From DASVEE01 sp036380735 (GTDB taxonomy: Bacteria > Acidobacteriota > Thermoanaerobaculia > Gp7-AA8): a DNA stretch of 64,000 bases. Under the pieces are notes generated by a model. It did not search any database. It was not told where the DNA came from and was given only the letters and a program-made list of their open reading frames with translations. The stretch covers positions 1 to 64,000 of the forward strand of contig DASVEE010000045.1 of NCBI GenBank assembly GCA_036380735.1, read 5' to 3'. Made by a program: the position numbers and the translations under genes. This document shows positions 43,861-50,715 of the stretch, piece by piece. Within the stretch, counting starts at the first letter, position 1. Every line of letters starts with the position of its first letter.

Positions 43861-44727
43861 ATGCCTGAGCACGACTCGCAGCCGCAACCAAATCCGGAGC
43901 TTGCGTCGTTCGGGGAGGAGTTGCGCCGCGAACGCGAGATCCGCGGCATCTCCCTCAAAGAGATCGCCGACGCGACGAAGATCAGCAAGCGCTTCCTCGA
44001 AGCGATCGAGCGGAACGACCACAAGACGCTCCCCGCGCCGGTCTTCACCCGCGGCTTCGTTCGCGAGTACGCCCGCTACCTCGGCCTCAACGCCGAGGAC
44101 ATGGTGAACCGCTACAACTACGCGGCGGCGGGGGACCAGCACGTCGAGAAGACCGCGCACCTCGAGCGCCTCGTCGCGCCGGCGGTCGAGCCCGAGCTGC
44201 CGAAGCGCGAGCGCCCCAGGCAGGGGATCCCGCCGCCGTACAAGCGGATCGACCGCAACCTGATCATCATCGCCCTGATCGTCGCCGCCCTCGGCGGCGT
44301 CGCGTACTGGGCCATCCAGCAGAAACGCGCGTCCGAAGCCGCCCAGCGCGCCGAAGCCGAGGCGCCGCCGATCGTGACGCCACGTCCCGCCGCGTCGCCC
44401 GCGCCCGCACCGGAGCCGCCGGTCGACGACACCGTCCTCAGTCTTATCGTGGAGATGAACGGCAAATCATGGATCGAGCTCGAAGCGGACGGGAAGAACG
44501 TCTTCAAGGACACGCTGAACGAAGGGGAGCGGCGCACGTTCCAGGCGAAGGACCGCTTCCGTTTCCGCAACATCGGCAACGCCGCCGCCGTCACACTGAC
44601 CCTCAACGGCACGCAGGTGCCGCCGCTCGGCCGCAACGGTCAAGTCGTCAGGAATCGCGTCTTCGATCGCGAGATGCTCCAGCAACTGCGCAGCTCCACC
44701 AATCCCGGCGAAGCCGGCGAGCCCTAG
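43861..44727 (+). CDS. RodZ-like HTH and DUF4115 domain protein
   Basis: 288 residues. Residues 15-85 form an HTH_25 domain (FGEELRREREIRGISLKEIADATKISKRFLEAIE, key part RGISLKEIADATKISKRFL). A basic linker, one transmembrane helix (about 137-157, LIIIALIVAALGGVAYWAI), a Pro/Ala-rich stretch, and a periplasmic DUF4115-type beta domain (about 195-270, SLIVEMNGKSWIELEADG) complete the RodZ plan. RodZ connects MreB to the elongation machinery; no mreB is in this window, so the link is inferred from architecture. The C-terminal end is enriched in polar residues. Confidence 0.82.
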   Translation: MPEHDSQPQPNPELASFGEELRREREIRGISLKEIADATKISKRFLEAIERNDHKTLPAPVFTRGFVREYARYLGLNAEDMVNRYNYAAAGDQHVEKTAHLERLVAPAVEPELPKRERPRQGIPPPYKRIDRNLIIIALIVAALGGVAYWAIQQKRASEAAQRAEAEAPPIVTPRPAASPAPAPEPPVDDTVLSLIVEMNGKSWIELEADGKNVFKDTLNEGERRTFQAKDRFRFRNIGNAAAVTLTLNGTQVPPLGRNGQVVRNRVFDREMLQQLRSSTNPGEAGEP

Positions 44728-44739
44728 CCCCAGCGAATC

Positions 44740-45843
44740 ATGACCAGCGTCCCGTCCGAGCTCAGCGCCTCCACCGTCATCTCGCTCATCGAAGCAGGCG
44801 CGTACCCCCAGGAAGTCGTCCACACCCTTGCCCGCGGCTTCCTGCCGCTGGAGCAGGCCGACCTCATCGCCGTGCTCGCGCACCTCATGAACTCCGCCGA
44901 CGCGGAAGTCGCGGAGCTCGCGCGCGCGTCGATGAACGACATCCCGGCGAAGTCGCTCCTGGCGTTTGCCACGAACGAGAACATCCTGCCCGAGCATCTC
45001 ATCCGGCTGGTGTTCGCCACGACCGAAGGGCCGGTGCTCGAAGCGCTGATCCGCAACAAGGCGTTGCCCGACGAAGCGGTCGCCGAGCTCGCGGAGCGCG
45101 CCACGCCCGCGGTGCAGGAAGTCATCGTCATCAACCAGTCGCGCATCCTCCGTGCGCCGCAGATCCTCGACGCGCTGCTCGCGAATCCCGCGCTGTCGCC
45201 GGAAACGAAGCGGCGCGCGCTCGAAACGCGCGAGGAGTTCTTCGACAAGAAGGCCCGCGCCGTTCCGTCTCCGGCGGAGGATCTCGAAGAAGAAGAGCTG
45301 CGGGACGTGCCGTTGGATGCGATCGCCGACCTGCTCGAGAAGGCGGAAGCCGAGGAGCGCGCGGCGGCCGCCGCCAGCGCGCAGACGCTGCCCGAGTTGA
45401 GCGACATCGAGGAGAAGGACGAGGTCAGGAAATCGGTCTGGCAGCGATTGCTGACCATGGGCGTCGCGCAGAAGGTGAAGCTCGCGTTCAAGGGCGACCG
45501 GACGGTGCGCATGATTCTGGTGCGCGAGCGCAACCGTCTCGTTTGCAGCTCGACGATGCGCAATCCGCGCATGACCGAAACGGAAGTCGAGAGCATCGCC
45601 GGCATGCGCAACGTCGACGAGGAAGTGCTGCGCCTGATCGGGATGCGCCGCGACTGGATGGCCAAATACAGCATCCTGCTGGCGCTCATTCGTAACCCCA
45701 AGGCGCCGATAGCTATTGTTCTGCCGTCGATCAATCGATTAACCTTACGGGACCTGAAGGTGCTGAAAGACGATAAAGGTGTGAGCGAGGTCGTGAGAGC
45801 GACGGCTCGCAAGTTCTTCCAGGCCCGGCAGGCGAAGTCCTGA
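44740..45843 (+). CDS. Alpha-solenoid protein of unknown function (B)
   Basis: 367 residues of short helical repeats (VAELARASMNDIPAKSLLAFA, LIRNKALPDEAVAELAERA). An acidic, Glu/Ala-rich linker (about 175-225) splits the repeats, and the C-terminal 100 residues share the NPxxP...L..L..RDL module with the protein at 43096. No catalytic motif, signal peptide or membrane helix is seen. It follows the RodZ-like gene by 12 bp and precedes the DnaJ-TPR gene by 6 bp, so these genes are probably one operon. It may be a scaffold for that module. Confidence 0.6.
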   Translation: MTSVPSELSASTVISLIEAGAYPQEVVHTLARGFLPLEQADLIAVLAHLMNSADAEVAELARASMNDIPAKSLLAFATNENILPEHLIRLVFATTEGPVLEALIRNKALPDEAVAELAERATPAVQEVIVINQSRILRAPQILDALLANPALSPETKRRALETREEFFDKKARAVPSPAEDLEEEELRDVPLDAIADLLEKAEAEERAAAAASAQTLPELSDIEEKDEVRKSVWQRLLTMGVAQKVKLAFKGDRTVRMILVRERNRLVCSSTMRNPRMTETEVESIAGMRNVDEEVLRLIGMRRDWMAKYSILLALIRNPKAPIAIVLPSINRLTLRDLKVLKDDKGVSEVVRATARKFFQARQAKS

Positions 45844-45849
45844 TCCTCA

Positions 45850-46506
45850 ATGAAGGTCAACTACTACGAAGTCCTGGGCGTGACCCGCTCGGCCAGCGAG
45901 CAGGAAATCCGCGATCGCTTCCGGAAGCTCGCCCGGGAAAACCATCCGGACCGCTACAAAGGACCGGACAAGGATGCCGCTGAGCGGAAGTTCCAGACGC
46001 TCACCGAGGCGGTCAACGTGTTGACCAATGGCGCGCGCCGGAAACAGCACGATGCGGAGCTGTCGACCGGCTCCACGGCCGGGCCGATGGATTACGCGCA
46101 GATCGCCAAGGCGTACCTCGCGCACGGCATCAAGGCCTACAAAGAGAACGACATGAAGGCGGCCTACGAGAACTTCGACATGGCCGCCAAGCACAATCCG
46201 CAGGACGCGAAGGCGTTTCACTACCTTTCGCGCGCCGCGAAGCAAATCACTGGCTACACACGCCAGGCGGTGCAAGCCATCGAGGCGGCCGTCCAGCGAG
46301 AGCCGATGAATGCACAGTATCTGAAGGAAGCGGGCCTCCTCTGCAAGAAGGCGGGGCTCGTGGCCAAGGCAGAGCGTTACCTCGATGAAGCGGTGAAATG
46401 GGATCCGGACAACCTCGAGCTGCAGTCGGCGCTCTCGGAGCTCCGCGCCGGCCGGGTCGAGGCGAAGGAGGGAGGGAAGGGGTTCTCCCTTTTCCGCAAG
46501 AACTGA
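45850..46506 (+). CDS. DnaJ domain protein with TPR-like repeats
   Basis: 218 residues. Residues 1-65 are a J domain with the essential HPD in ARENHPDRYKG. Residues about 75-205 are TPR-like helices (AYLAHGIKAYKENDMKAAYENFDMA; AKAERYLDEAVKWDPDNLEL), with no Gly/Phe or zinc region. Such type III J proteins recruit DnaK to specific clients. It is 6 bp from its upstream neighbour and directly abuts the phosphatase gene. Confidence 0.85.
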   Translation: MKVNYYEVLGVTRSASEQEIRDRFRKLARENHPDRYKGPDKDAAERKFQTLTEAVNVLTNGARRKQHDAELSTGSTAGPMDYAQIAKAYLAHGIKAYKENDMKAAYENFDMAAKHNPQDAKAFHYLSRAAKQITGYTRQAVQAIEAAVQREPMNAQYLKEAGLLCKKAGLVAKAERYLDEAVKWDPDNLELQSALSELRAGRVEAKEGGKGFSLFRKN

Positions 46507-46512
46507 TTGGCG

Positions 46513-47271
46513 ATGCAAGTCAAGGCTTACGGGCTCACGCACGTCGGGCGTCAGCGCCAGCACAACGAGGATGCTTTCCTCGTCGCCGACGAGGCCGGGC
46601 TCTTCCTCGTGGCCGACGGCATGGGCGGCCACGCCGCGGGCGAGATCGCCTCGCGCATCGCCGTCGATTCCATCTCGGAGTTCATCCTCCACACGAAAGA
46701 GGATGACGGCACGTGGCCGCACGCGTACGACGAGCACTACAAGCGCTCGACGAACCGCCTGATGGCCGCCGTGCGCATGGCCAACACGCGCGTGCTCGAG
46801 GCGATGCGCAAGGACGCCCGCCTCCGCGGCATGGGGACGACCGTCGTCGCCTGCCTCTCCGACTCGGACACGATGTCGATCGCCCACGTCGGCGATTCGC
46901 GCGCGTACCTCATCCGCGAAGGACAGCTCTCCCGCATCACGAACGATCATTCCTGGGTCTTCGAACAGGTCCAGGCCGGCATGCTGACCGAGGCCGAGGC
47001 GGAAAAGCATCCGCTCCGCAACGTCATCACCCGCGCCCTCGGCGGCGCCCTGCAGGTCAATCCCGACGCCTCCGAGATCGAAATGCGCCGCGGAGACGTG
47101 TATCTGCTCTGTTCGGACGGCCTCACTGGCATGGTTCCGGAAACCGAGATCCTGCGCCTCGTCGCTTCGAGCGGCGAGCAGCTCGAGAATGCGTGTCAGC
47201 GATTGATCGACGAAGCCAACGAACGCGGTGGCCTCGACAACGTGACCGCGATCCTCGTCAGGACGGATTGA
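46513..47271 (+). CDS. PP2C family Ser/Thr protein phosphatase
   Basis: 252 residues. All main PP2C motifs are seen: RQHNEDAF, LVADGMGGHAAGE, MGTTVVAC, VGDSRAYLIR, SDGLTGMV and GGLDNVTAILV, including the metal-binding Asp residues. It is a stand-alone cytoplasmic phosphatase of the Stp/PrpC type that reverses Hanks-type kinases; no such kinase is in the window. ATG 46513 is chosen, with TTG 46507 adjacent. Its TGA overlaps the ATG of the selenoprotein gene (TGATG at 47269-47273). Confidence 0.92.
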   Translation: MQVKAYGLTHVGRQRQHNEDAFLVADEAGLFLVADGMGGHAAGEIASRIAVDSISEFILHTKEDDGTWPHAYDEHYKRSTNRLMAAVRMANTRVLEAMRKDARLRGMGTTVVACLSDSDTMSIAHVGDSRAYLIREGQLSRITNDHSWVFEQVQAGMLTEAEAEKHPLRNVITRALGGALQVNPDASEIEMRRGDVYLLCSDGLTGMVPETEILRLVASSGEQLENACQRLIDEANERGGLDNVTAILVRTD

Positions 47272-47492
47272 TGCACGTTCGAATCGATTACTGCGGCGTT
47301 TGAAACTACCTTCCGAGAGCCTCCAGTCTGGCGGCTGCGATCAAGAAGGAGCTCGGCCACGAAAGTGAGCTCGTCCGCGGCAGCGGCGGGATCTTCGTCG
47401 TCACGGTGGACAACCGGCAACTGTTCTCCAAGAAGGAACAGGGGCGGTTTCCGACCGAGGCGGAGATCATCGACAAGCTGAAGGCGCTGTAG
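47271..47492 (+). CDS. SelT/SelW/Rdx family selenoprotein (in-frame TGA = selenocysteine)
   Basis: Reading ATG 47271 through an in-frame TGA at 47301-47303 to TAG 47490 gives a 73-residue protein. It starts MHVRIDYCGV-U-NYLPRASSLA and continues RGSGGIFVVTV, LFSKKEQGRFP, which matches the family plan YCxx(C/U)-Y-P-RA...GSGG-F-V...F-KKE-GRFP at almost full length. The CxxU redox pair replaces CxxC of most bacterial members. Homology continuing in frame on both sides of the TGA argues strongly against a stop or a pseudogene. A bSECIS-like hairpin follows the UGA. Standard gene finders miss it. The function of bacterial Rdx proteins is not established beyond thiol/selenol redox. Confidence 0.88.
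47314..47339 (+). promoter_or_regulatory. Candidate bSECIS element
   Basis: Starting 11 nt after the UGA, CG-AG-A-GCC-U-CCA pairs with UGG-C-GGC-U-G-CG around a 3-nt GUC loop (326-328 of the 47,xxx numbering). The loop starts 22 nt after the UGA and opens with G-U, in line with the bacterial SECIS consensus recognised by SelB. Confidence 0.6.
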
Positions 47493-47530
47493 GCAGCGGC
47501 GGACGTCGGCCCGGGTCGTCAGCAGGGACC

Positions 47531-47631
47531 GAAGAATTAAGAATTTCGAATTTCGAATTGGGAATGAAGAATTACCGCGCGCACGTCCCCGTCCGCAATT
47601 CTTAATTCGAACTTCGAAATTCTTAATTCTC
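47531..47631. repeat. Hairpin of GAATTAAGAATTTCGAA words
   Basis: Left arm about 47531-47575 and right arm about 47596-47631 share GAATTAAGAATTTCGAA and TTCGAATT in opposite orientations. It is AT-rich in a GC-rich surrounding. It lies between the selenoprotein and the GerW-like gene; the remainder of 47493-47701 holds no other gene. Confidence 0.8.
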
Positions 47632-47701
47632 TTCTCCCTCGTCCATCCGGTTCCTGGTGACATTCATGCGCCCGCCCCCAAACGCGATAGCATGTCCACT
47701 C

Positions 47702-48046
47702 ATGAGCGACCACTCTCTCCTCGAGCGAATCGCGGACGTCATCCAGGTCCATGCGAACGCGAAGCAGGTCTACGGCGAGCCCATCGAACGGGACGGCGTC
47801 ACCATCATCCCGGTGGCGAAGGTCCAGTGGGGTTTCGGCGGCGGGTCGATGGGGCGTACGGGCGCGGAGCGTGGCGGCGGCGGCGGCGGCGTGCGCACGC
47901 AGCCGGTCGGCTACATCCACCTGAGGAACGGCGAGGCACAGTACCGGCCGATTCACGAGGCGCGCGATGCGGCCTACCTCGTCGCGGCGGGTGCGGCCGG
48001 ACTGGCCGTCGGCTTGCTTTTGTCGAAGTTGACTCGCAGAACGTAG
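47702..48046 (+). CDS. GerW/YtfJ-like family protein
   Basis: 114 residues. The family pattern is seen: VYGEPIERDGVTIIPVAKVQWGFGGG (key part GVTIIPVAKVQWGFG), a Gly-rich loop (GERGGGGGGV-like), then VGYIHLRNGEAQYRPI, and a C-terminal hydrophobic helix (AAYLVAAGAAGLAVGLLL). In Bacillus YtfJ is needed for spore germination, but homologues occur in non-sporulating bacteria with unknown roles. ATG 47702 is taken because the preceding in-frame residues are not family-like. It is followed by the HD-GYP gene. Confidence 0.8.
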   Translation: MSDHSLLERIADVIQVHANAKQVYGEPIERDGVTIIPVAKVQWGFGGGSMGRTGAERGGGGGGVRTQPVGYIHLRNGEAQYRPIHEARDAAYLVAAGAAGLAVGLLLSKLTRRT

Positions 48047-48068
48047 TGCCGGCGATTGGAGTCCGTAG

Positions 48069-49736
48069 GTGCATCCTGAGGTCGATGAGCTTCGGCCGAA
48101 ACTGAAAGAGATCCTGTATGACTGCGCCGTGGAGCTGAAGGCCACGAAGGCCGCGCTCTATCTGCACGACGGCACCACGCAGCGCTACGAGCTCGTCACC
48201 GAATACGGCTTCCGCAACACGATGCGGACCGCGCTGGACCGCAACGATCCGGTCATCGACCGCTGCGGACGCGGACGCAATGCGTTTTTCATCAACGGCC
48301 TCACCACCGAGCCGCGCTTCTCCGAGATCCTTTACGCGGCGGGCACGGACCGCATGCTCGTCGTGCCGCTGTACCAGCGCGGCCAGCTCGTCGGCCTGAT
48401 CGACATGCGGGACAAAGCGGCGAAGCTGCCGTTCGAGCAGCCCGACATTGCCACGGCGCAGAGCATCGCCGACCGCATCCTCGCGCTGTTCGCGAGCCGC
48501 AACGTCTTCGGCCTGCGCTTCATCACGCTGTCCGATCACGACGAGACGCCGGTGCCGCCGCAGCCGCAGCAGGCCGGCCCGGCTGCACCCGCGCCCGTCG
48601 CCGCGCCGCCGGTGCAGGCCCCGCGGCCGGCGACCGCTCCGGCGCCGAAGCCCGTGGCCGTGGCGCCTGCGCCGCAGGCGGAGAGCGCGCATGTGCCGCG
48701 CCTCGCCACGCTGGTCATCGACGCGCGCAGCATCGCCAGCCACATCCTCGTCTCCGCGGCTCCGCACGGTTTGAGTGAGCCGGAGCTCACTGCCGCGCGC
48801 GAGGCGTTGCGCACGTTCCTCCTCATCCCCGGCGTCGAGGCGGCGAGCTTCTCCGCGATCGATGCGGGCATCCAGGAGATCGCCGCGCGCGGACCGCTCT
48901 CCGACGACGCGAAGAACGTGCTGCAGTCGAAGCTCAACGTCTGGCTGTCGAAGCGCGGCGAGTCATCCGGCCTGTTGCGCACGAACGTGCACGCCAGCGG
49001 CACCGCGCCGGTCACGCCGGCACAGTTGCAGAAAGTCTTCACCGCGCCGGTCTCGCACGCTTCGTACCTCACGGTCGCGTTCTCGACGAATCCCGATCGG
49101 GCGGCGCACGAGCTGCTCGCGGTGCTGCTGTCGAACCTGCAGGTCGCGATCGAACAGGCGAAGGTGCGCGGCGAAGCGAACGGCGCGCGCCAGCGCATCG
49201 CGGAGAAGCTGCTCGAACCGGAGTTCTCCAAATACCCGGAGCTGCGCCGCCACAGCGAAGGCGTCGCCCGCATCTGCGAGTCGTTCGCCCGCCACCTTGG
49301 GCTCAGCGCAGCGGAGATCGAGAACGCGCGGCTGCTCGGCCTGATCCACGACGTTGGGATGCGGCTGCTCGACTACGAGCGCCTGTACCGGAAGCGCGAC
49401 ATCTCCCCCGACGAGCTCGGAATCCTGCGCGAGCACGTCGCCGTCGGCGCCGCCATCATCGAGCCGTTCCTCGGGCTCGACCTGGCCAAGGCGGTGCTCT
49501 GCCATCACGAGCGCGTCGACGGCCGCGGCTACCCGAACGAGCTGCACGGCGACGAGATCCCGCTGCTGTCGCGTGTGCTGCAGCCGTGCGATGCGTGGGT
49601 GGCGATGACCGATCCGCAGAGCTACCAGCCCAACGACCCCGCGCCGCTGGCCATGGCTGCCATCGCCCGCAACGCCGGCACCCAGTTCGATGCCGACCTG
49701 GCGACGAAGTTCGTGGAGATGGTGCGGCGGGGATGA
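48069..49736 (+). CDS. GAF and HD-GYP domain protein
   Basis: 555 residues. An N-terminal GAF-like domain (about 5-140, AALYLHDGTTQRYELVTEYG; MLVVPLYQRGQLVGLIDM) is joined by a long Pro/Ala linker (about 158-200) to a central region (about 210-370) and a C-terminal HD-GYP domain: RLLGLIHDVGMRLLD and LCHHERVDGRGYPNELHGDEIPLLSR. The HD, HHE and GRGYP signatures for metal and c-di-GMP binding are intact, suggesting a c-di-GMP phosphodiesterase. GTG 48069 follows GGAG at 48058-48061. Its TGA overlaps the next ATG. Confidence 0.85.
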   Translation: MHPEVDELRPKLKEILYDCAVELKATKAALYLHDGTTQRYELVTEYGFRNTMRTALDRNDPVIDRCGRGRNAFFINGLTTEPRFSEILYAAGTDRMLVVPLYQRGQLVGLIDMRDKAAKLPFEQPDIATAQSIADRILALFASRNVFGLRFITLSDHDETPVPPQPQQAGPAAPAPVAAPPVQAPRPATAPAPKPVAVAPAPQAESAHVPRLATLVIDARSIASHILVSAAPHGLSEPELTAAREALRTFLLIPGVEAASFSAIDAGIQEIAARGPLSDDAKNVLQSKLNVWLSKRGESSGLLRTNVHASGTAPVTPAQLQKVFTAPVSHASYLTVAFSTNPDRAAHELLAVLLSNLQVAIEQAKVRGEANGARQRIAEKLLEPEFSKYPELRRHSEGVARICESFARHLGLSAAEIENARLLGLIHDVGMRLLDYERLYRKRDISPDELGILREHVAVGAAIIEPFLGLDLAKAVLCHHERVDGRGYPNELHGDEIPLLSRVLQPCDAWVAMTDPQSYQPNDPAPLAMAAIARNAGTQFDADLATKFVEMVRRG

Positions 49737-50512
49737 ACGTTGCGGAGTATTTGCGCGCGACGCGCGGCGTCGAGGGTTGGTTCTTCCCGATCGACGCGTA
49801 CCTCTTCGCCTTCATCGACTCCATCCAGCAGCGCGAACGGATCGCGGGCGACCTCTTCGAGATCGGTGTCCATCACGGCAAGACCGCGATCTTCCTCGGC
49901 CGTTTGTTGCGCGCCGGGGAGTCGCTCGGCGTCTGCGACGTCTTCGAACGTCAGAACCTCAACGCCGACCACTCCGGCGAGGGAAGCCGCGAGCTGTTCC
50001 TCCGCAACATGCAGCAGCACGCCGGCACGGACCACCTGCGCGTCTTCCCCAAGCTCTCCAGCGAGCTGACGGCGGAGGACACCACGACCCGCTGCCGCTT
50101 CTTCCACATCGACGGCGGCCACCGCGCCGATGACGTAGTCAACGACTTGACCATCGCCGCTCGAGCGCTGCTGCCGGACGGTGTCGTGGCCGTGGACGAC
50201 CTCTTCAACCCCAACTGGCCCGGCGTGAGCGAAGGCTTCTACCAGTTCATCCACAACGGAGTGTTTGTCCCTCTGATCATCGGCGGCAACAAGGTGTTCC
50301 TGACCCGCCCGGACGCCGCCCCGCGCTACGCGCGCTACTTCCCCGAAGCCCACGACCCAGCCTTCGACTTTGCCCCGAAGCAGTGGCTGGGCCGCGAAGT
50401 GCTGACCGCGATCCGCCGCGCGTGGGTAGACCTGGACCCCATCGGCGCCGCGCGCGTGCACGGCCATGCCGAGTCGTGGCTGCGCAGGAAGGTGCTGGGG
50501 TGGTTGGGGTAG
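49733..50512 (+). CDS. Class I SAM-dependent methyltransferase (Methyltransf_24-like)
   Basis: 259 residues. GDLFEIGVHHGKTAIFLGRLL is the SAM motif, followed by SLGVCDVFE and FFHIDGGHRADDVVNDLTIAARALLPDGVVAVDDLF, the pattern of the Methyltransf_24 group often found with glycan genes. The start overlaps the HD-GYP stop (ATGA at 49733). It ends before a large 9-bp-word hairpin in the convergent gap. Substrate unknown. Confidence 0.8.
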   Translation: MNVAEYLRATRGVEGWFFPIDAYLFAFIDSIQQRERIAGDLFEIGVHHGKTAIFLGRLLRAGESLGVCDVFERQNLNADHSGEGSRELFLRNMQQHAGTDHLRVFPKLSSELTAEDTTTRCRFFHIDGGHRADDVVNDLTIAARALLPDGVVAVDDLFNPNWPGVSEGFYQFIHNGVFVPLIIGGNKVFLTRPDAAPRYARYFPEAHDPAFDFAPKQWLGREVLTAIRRAWVDLDPIGAARVHGHAESWLRRKVLGWLG

Positions 50513-50706
50513 GGGACGATAGGACGGATAGGACCAATAGGACGGATAGGACCAATAGGACGAATAGGACGTATGGGACCTATGCGCCAGGTACACCGCC
50601 TGTAGCGGCCCACCTTGAACCTCAACGGCGTATCAATCAGGCATCGCGCTACACGCCACGTCCTATCTGTCCTATTCGTCCTATCTGTCCTATTCGTCCC
50701 ATCGTC
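50512..50706. repeat. Largest 9-bp-word hairpin in the window
   Basis: The left arm (about 50515-50582) has seven or more consecutive 9-bp ATAGGACNN words. The right arm (about 50655-50703) has five or more complementary NNGTCCTAT words. The loop of about 75 bp is ordinary sequence with no gene. It fills the gap between the convergent methyltransferase and histidine kinase genes. Confidence 0.92.
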
Positions 50707-50715
50707 CCCCGCCCC

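Noticed and set aside
47278..47295. tRNA-like GTTCGAATC T-loop sequence
   Set aside because: No cloverleaf surrounds it; it lies inside the selenoprotein coding sequence.
47301..47303. TGA as a stop or frameshift making a pseudogene
   Set aside because: Family homology continues in the same frame after the TGA and the TGA sits at the redox-cysteine position, so selenocysteine is far more likely.
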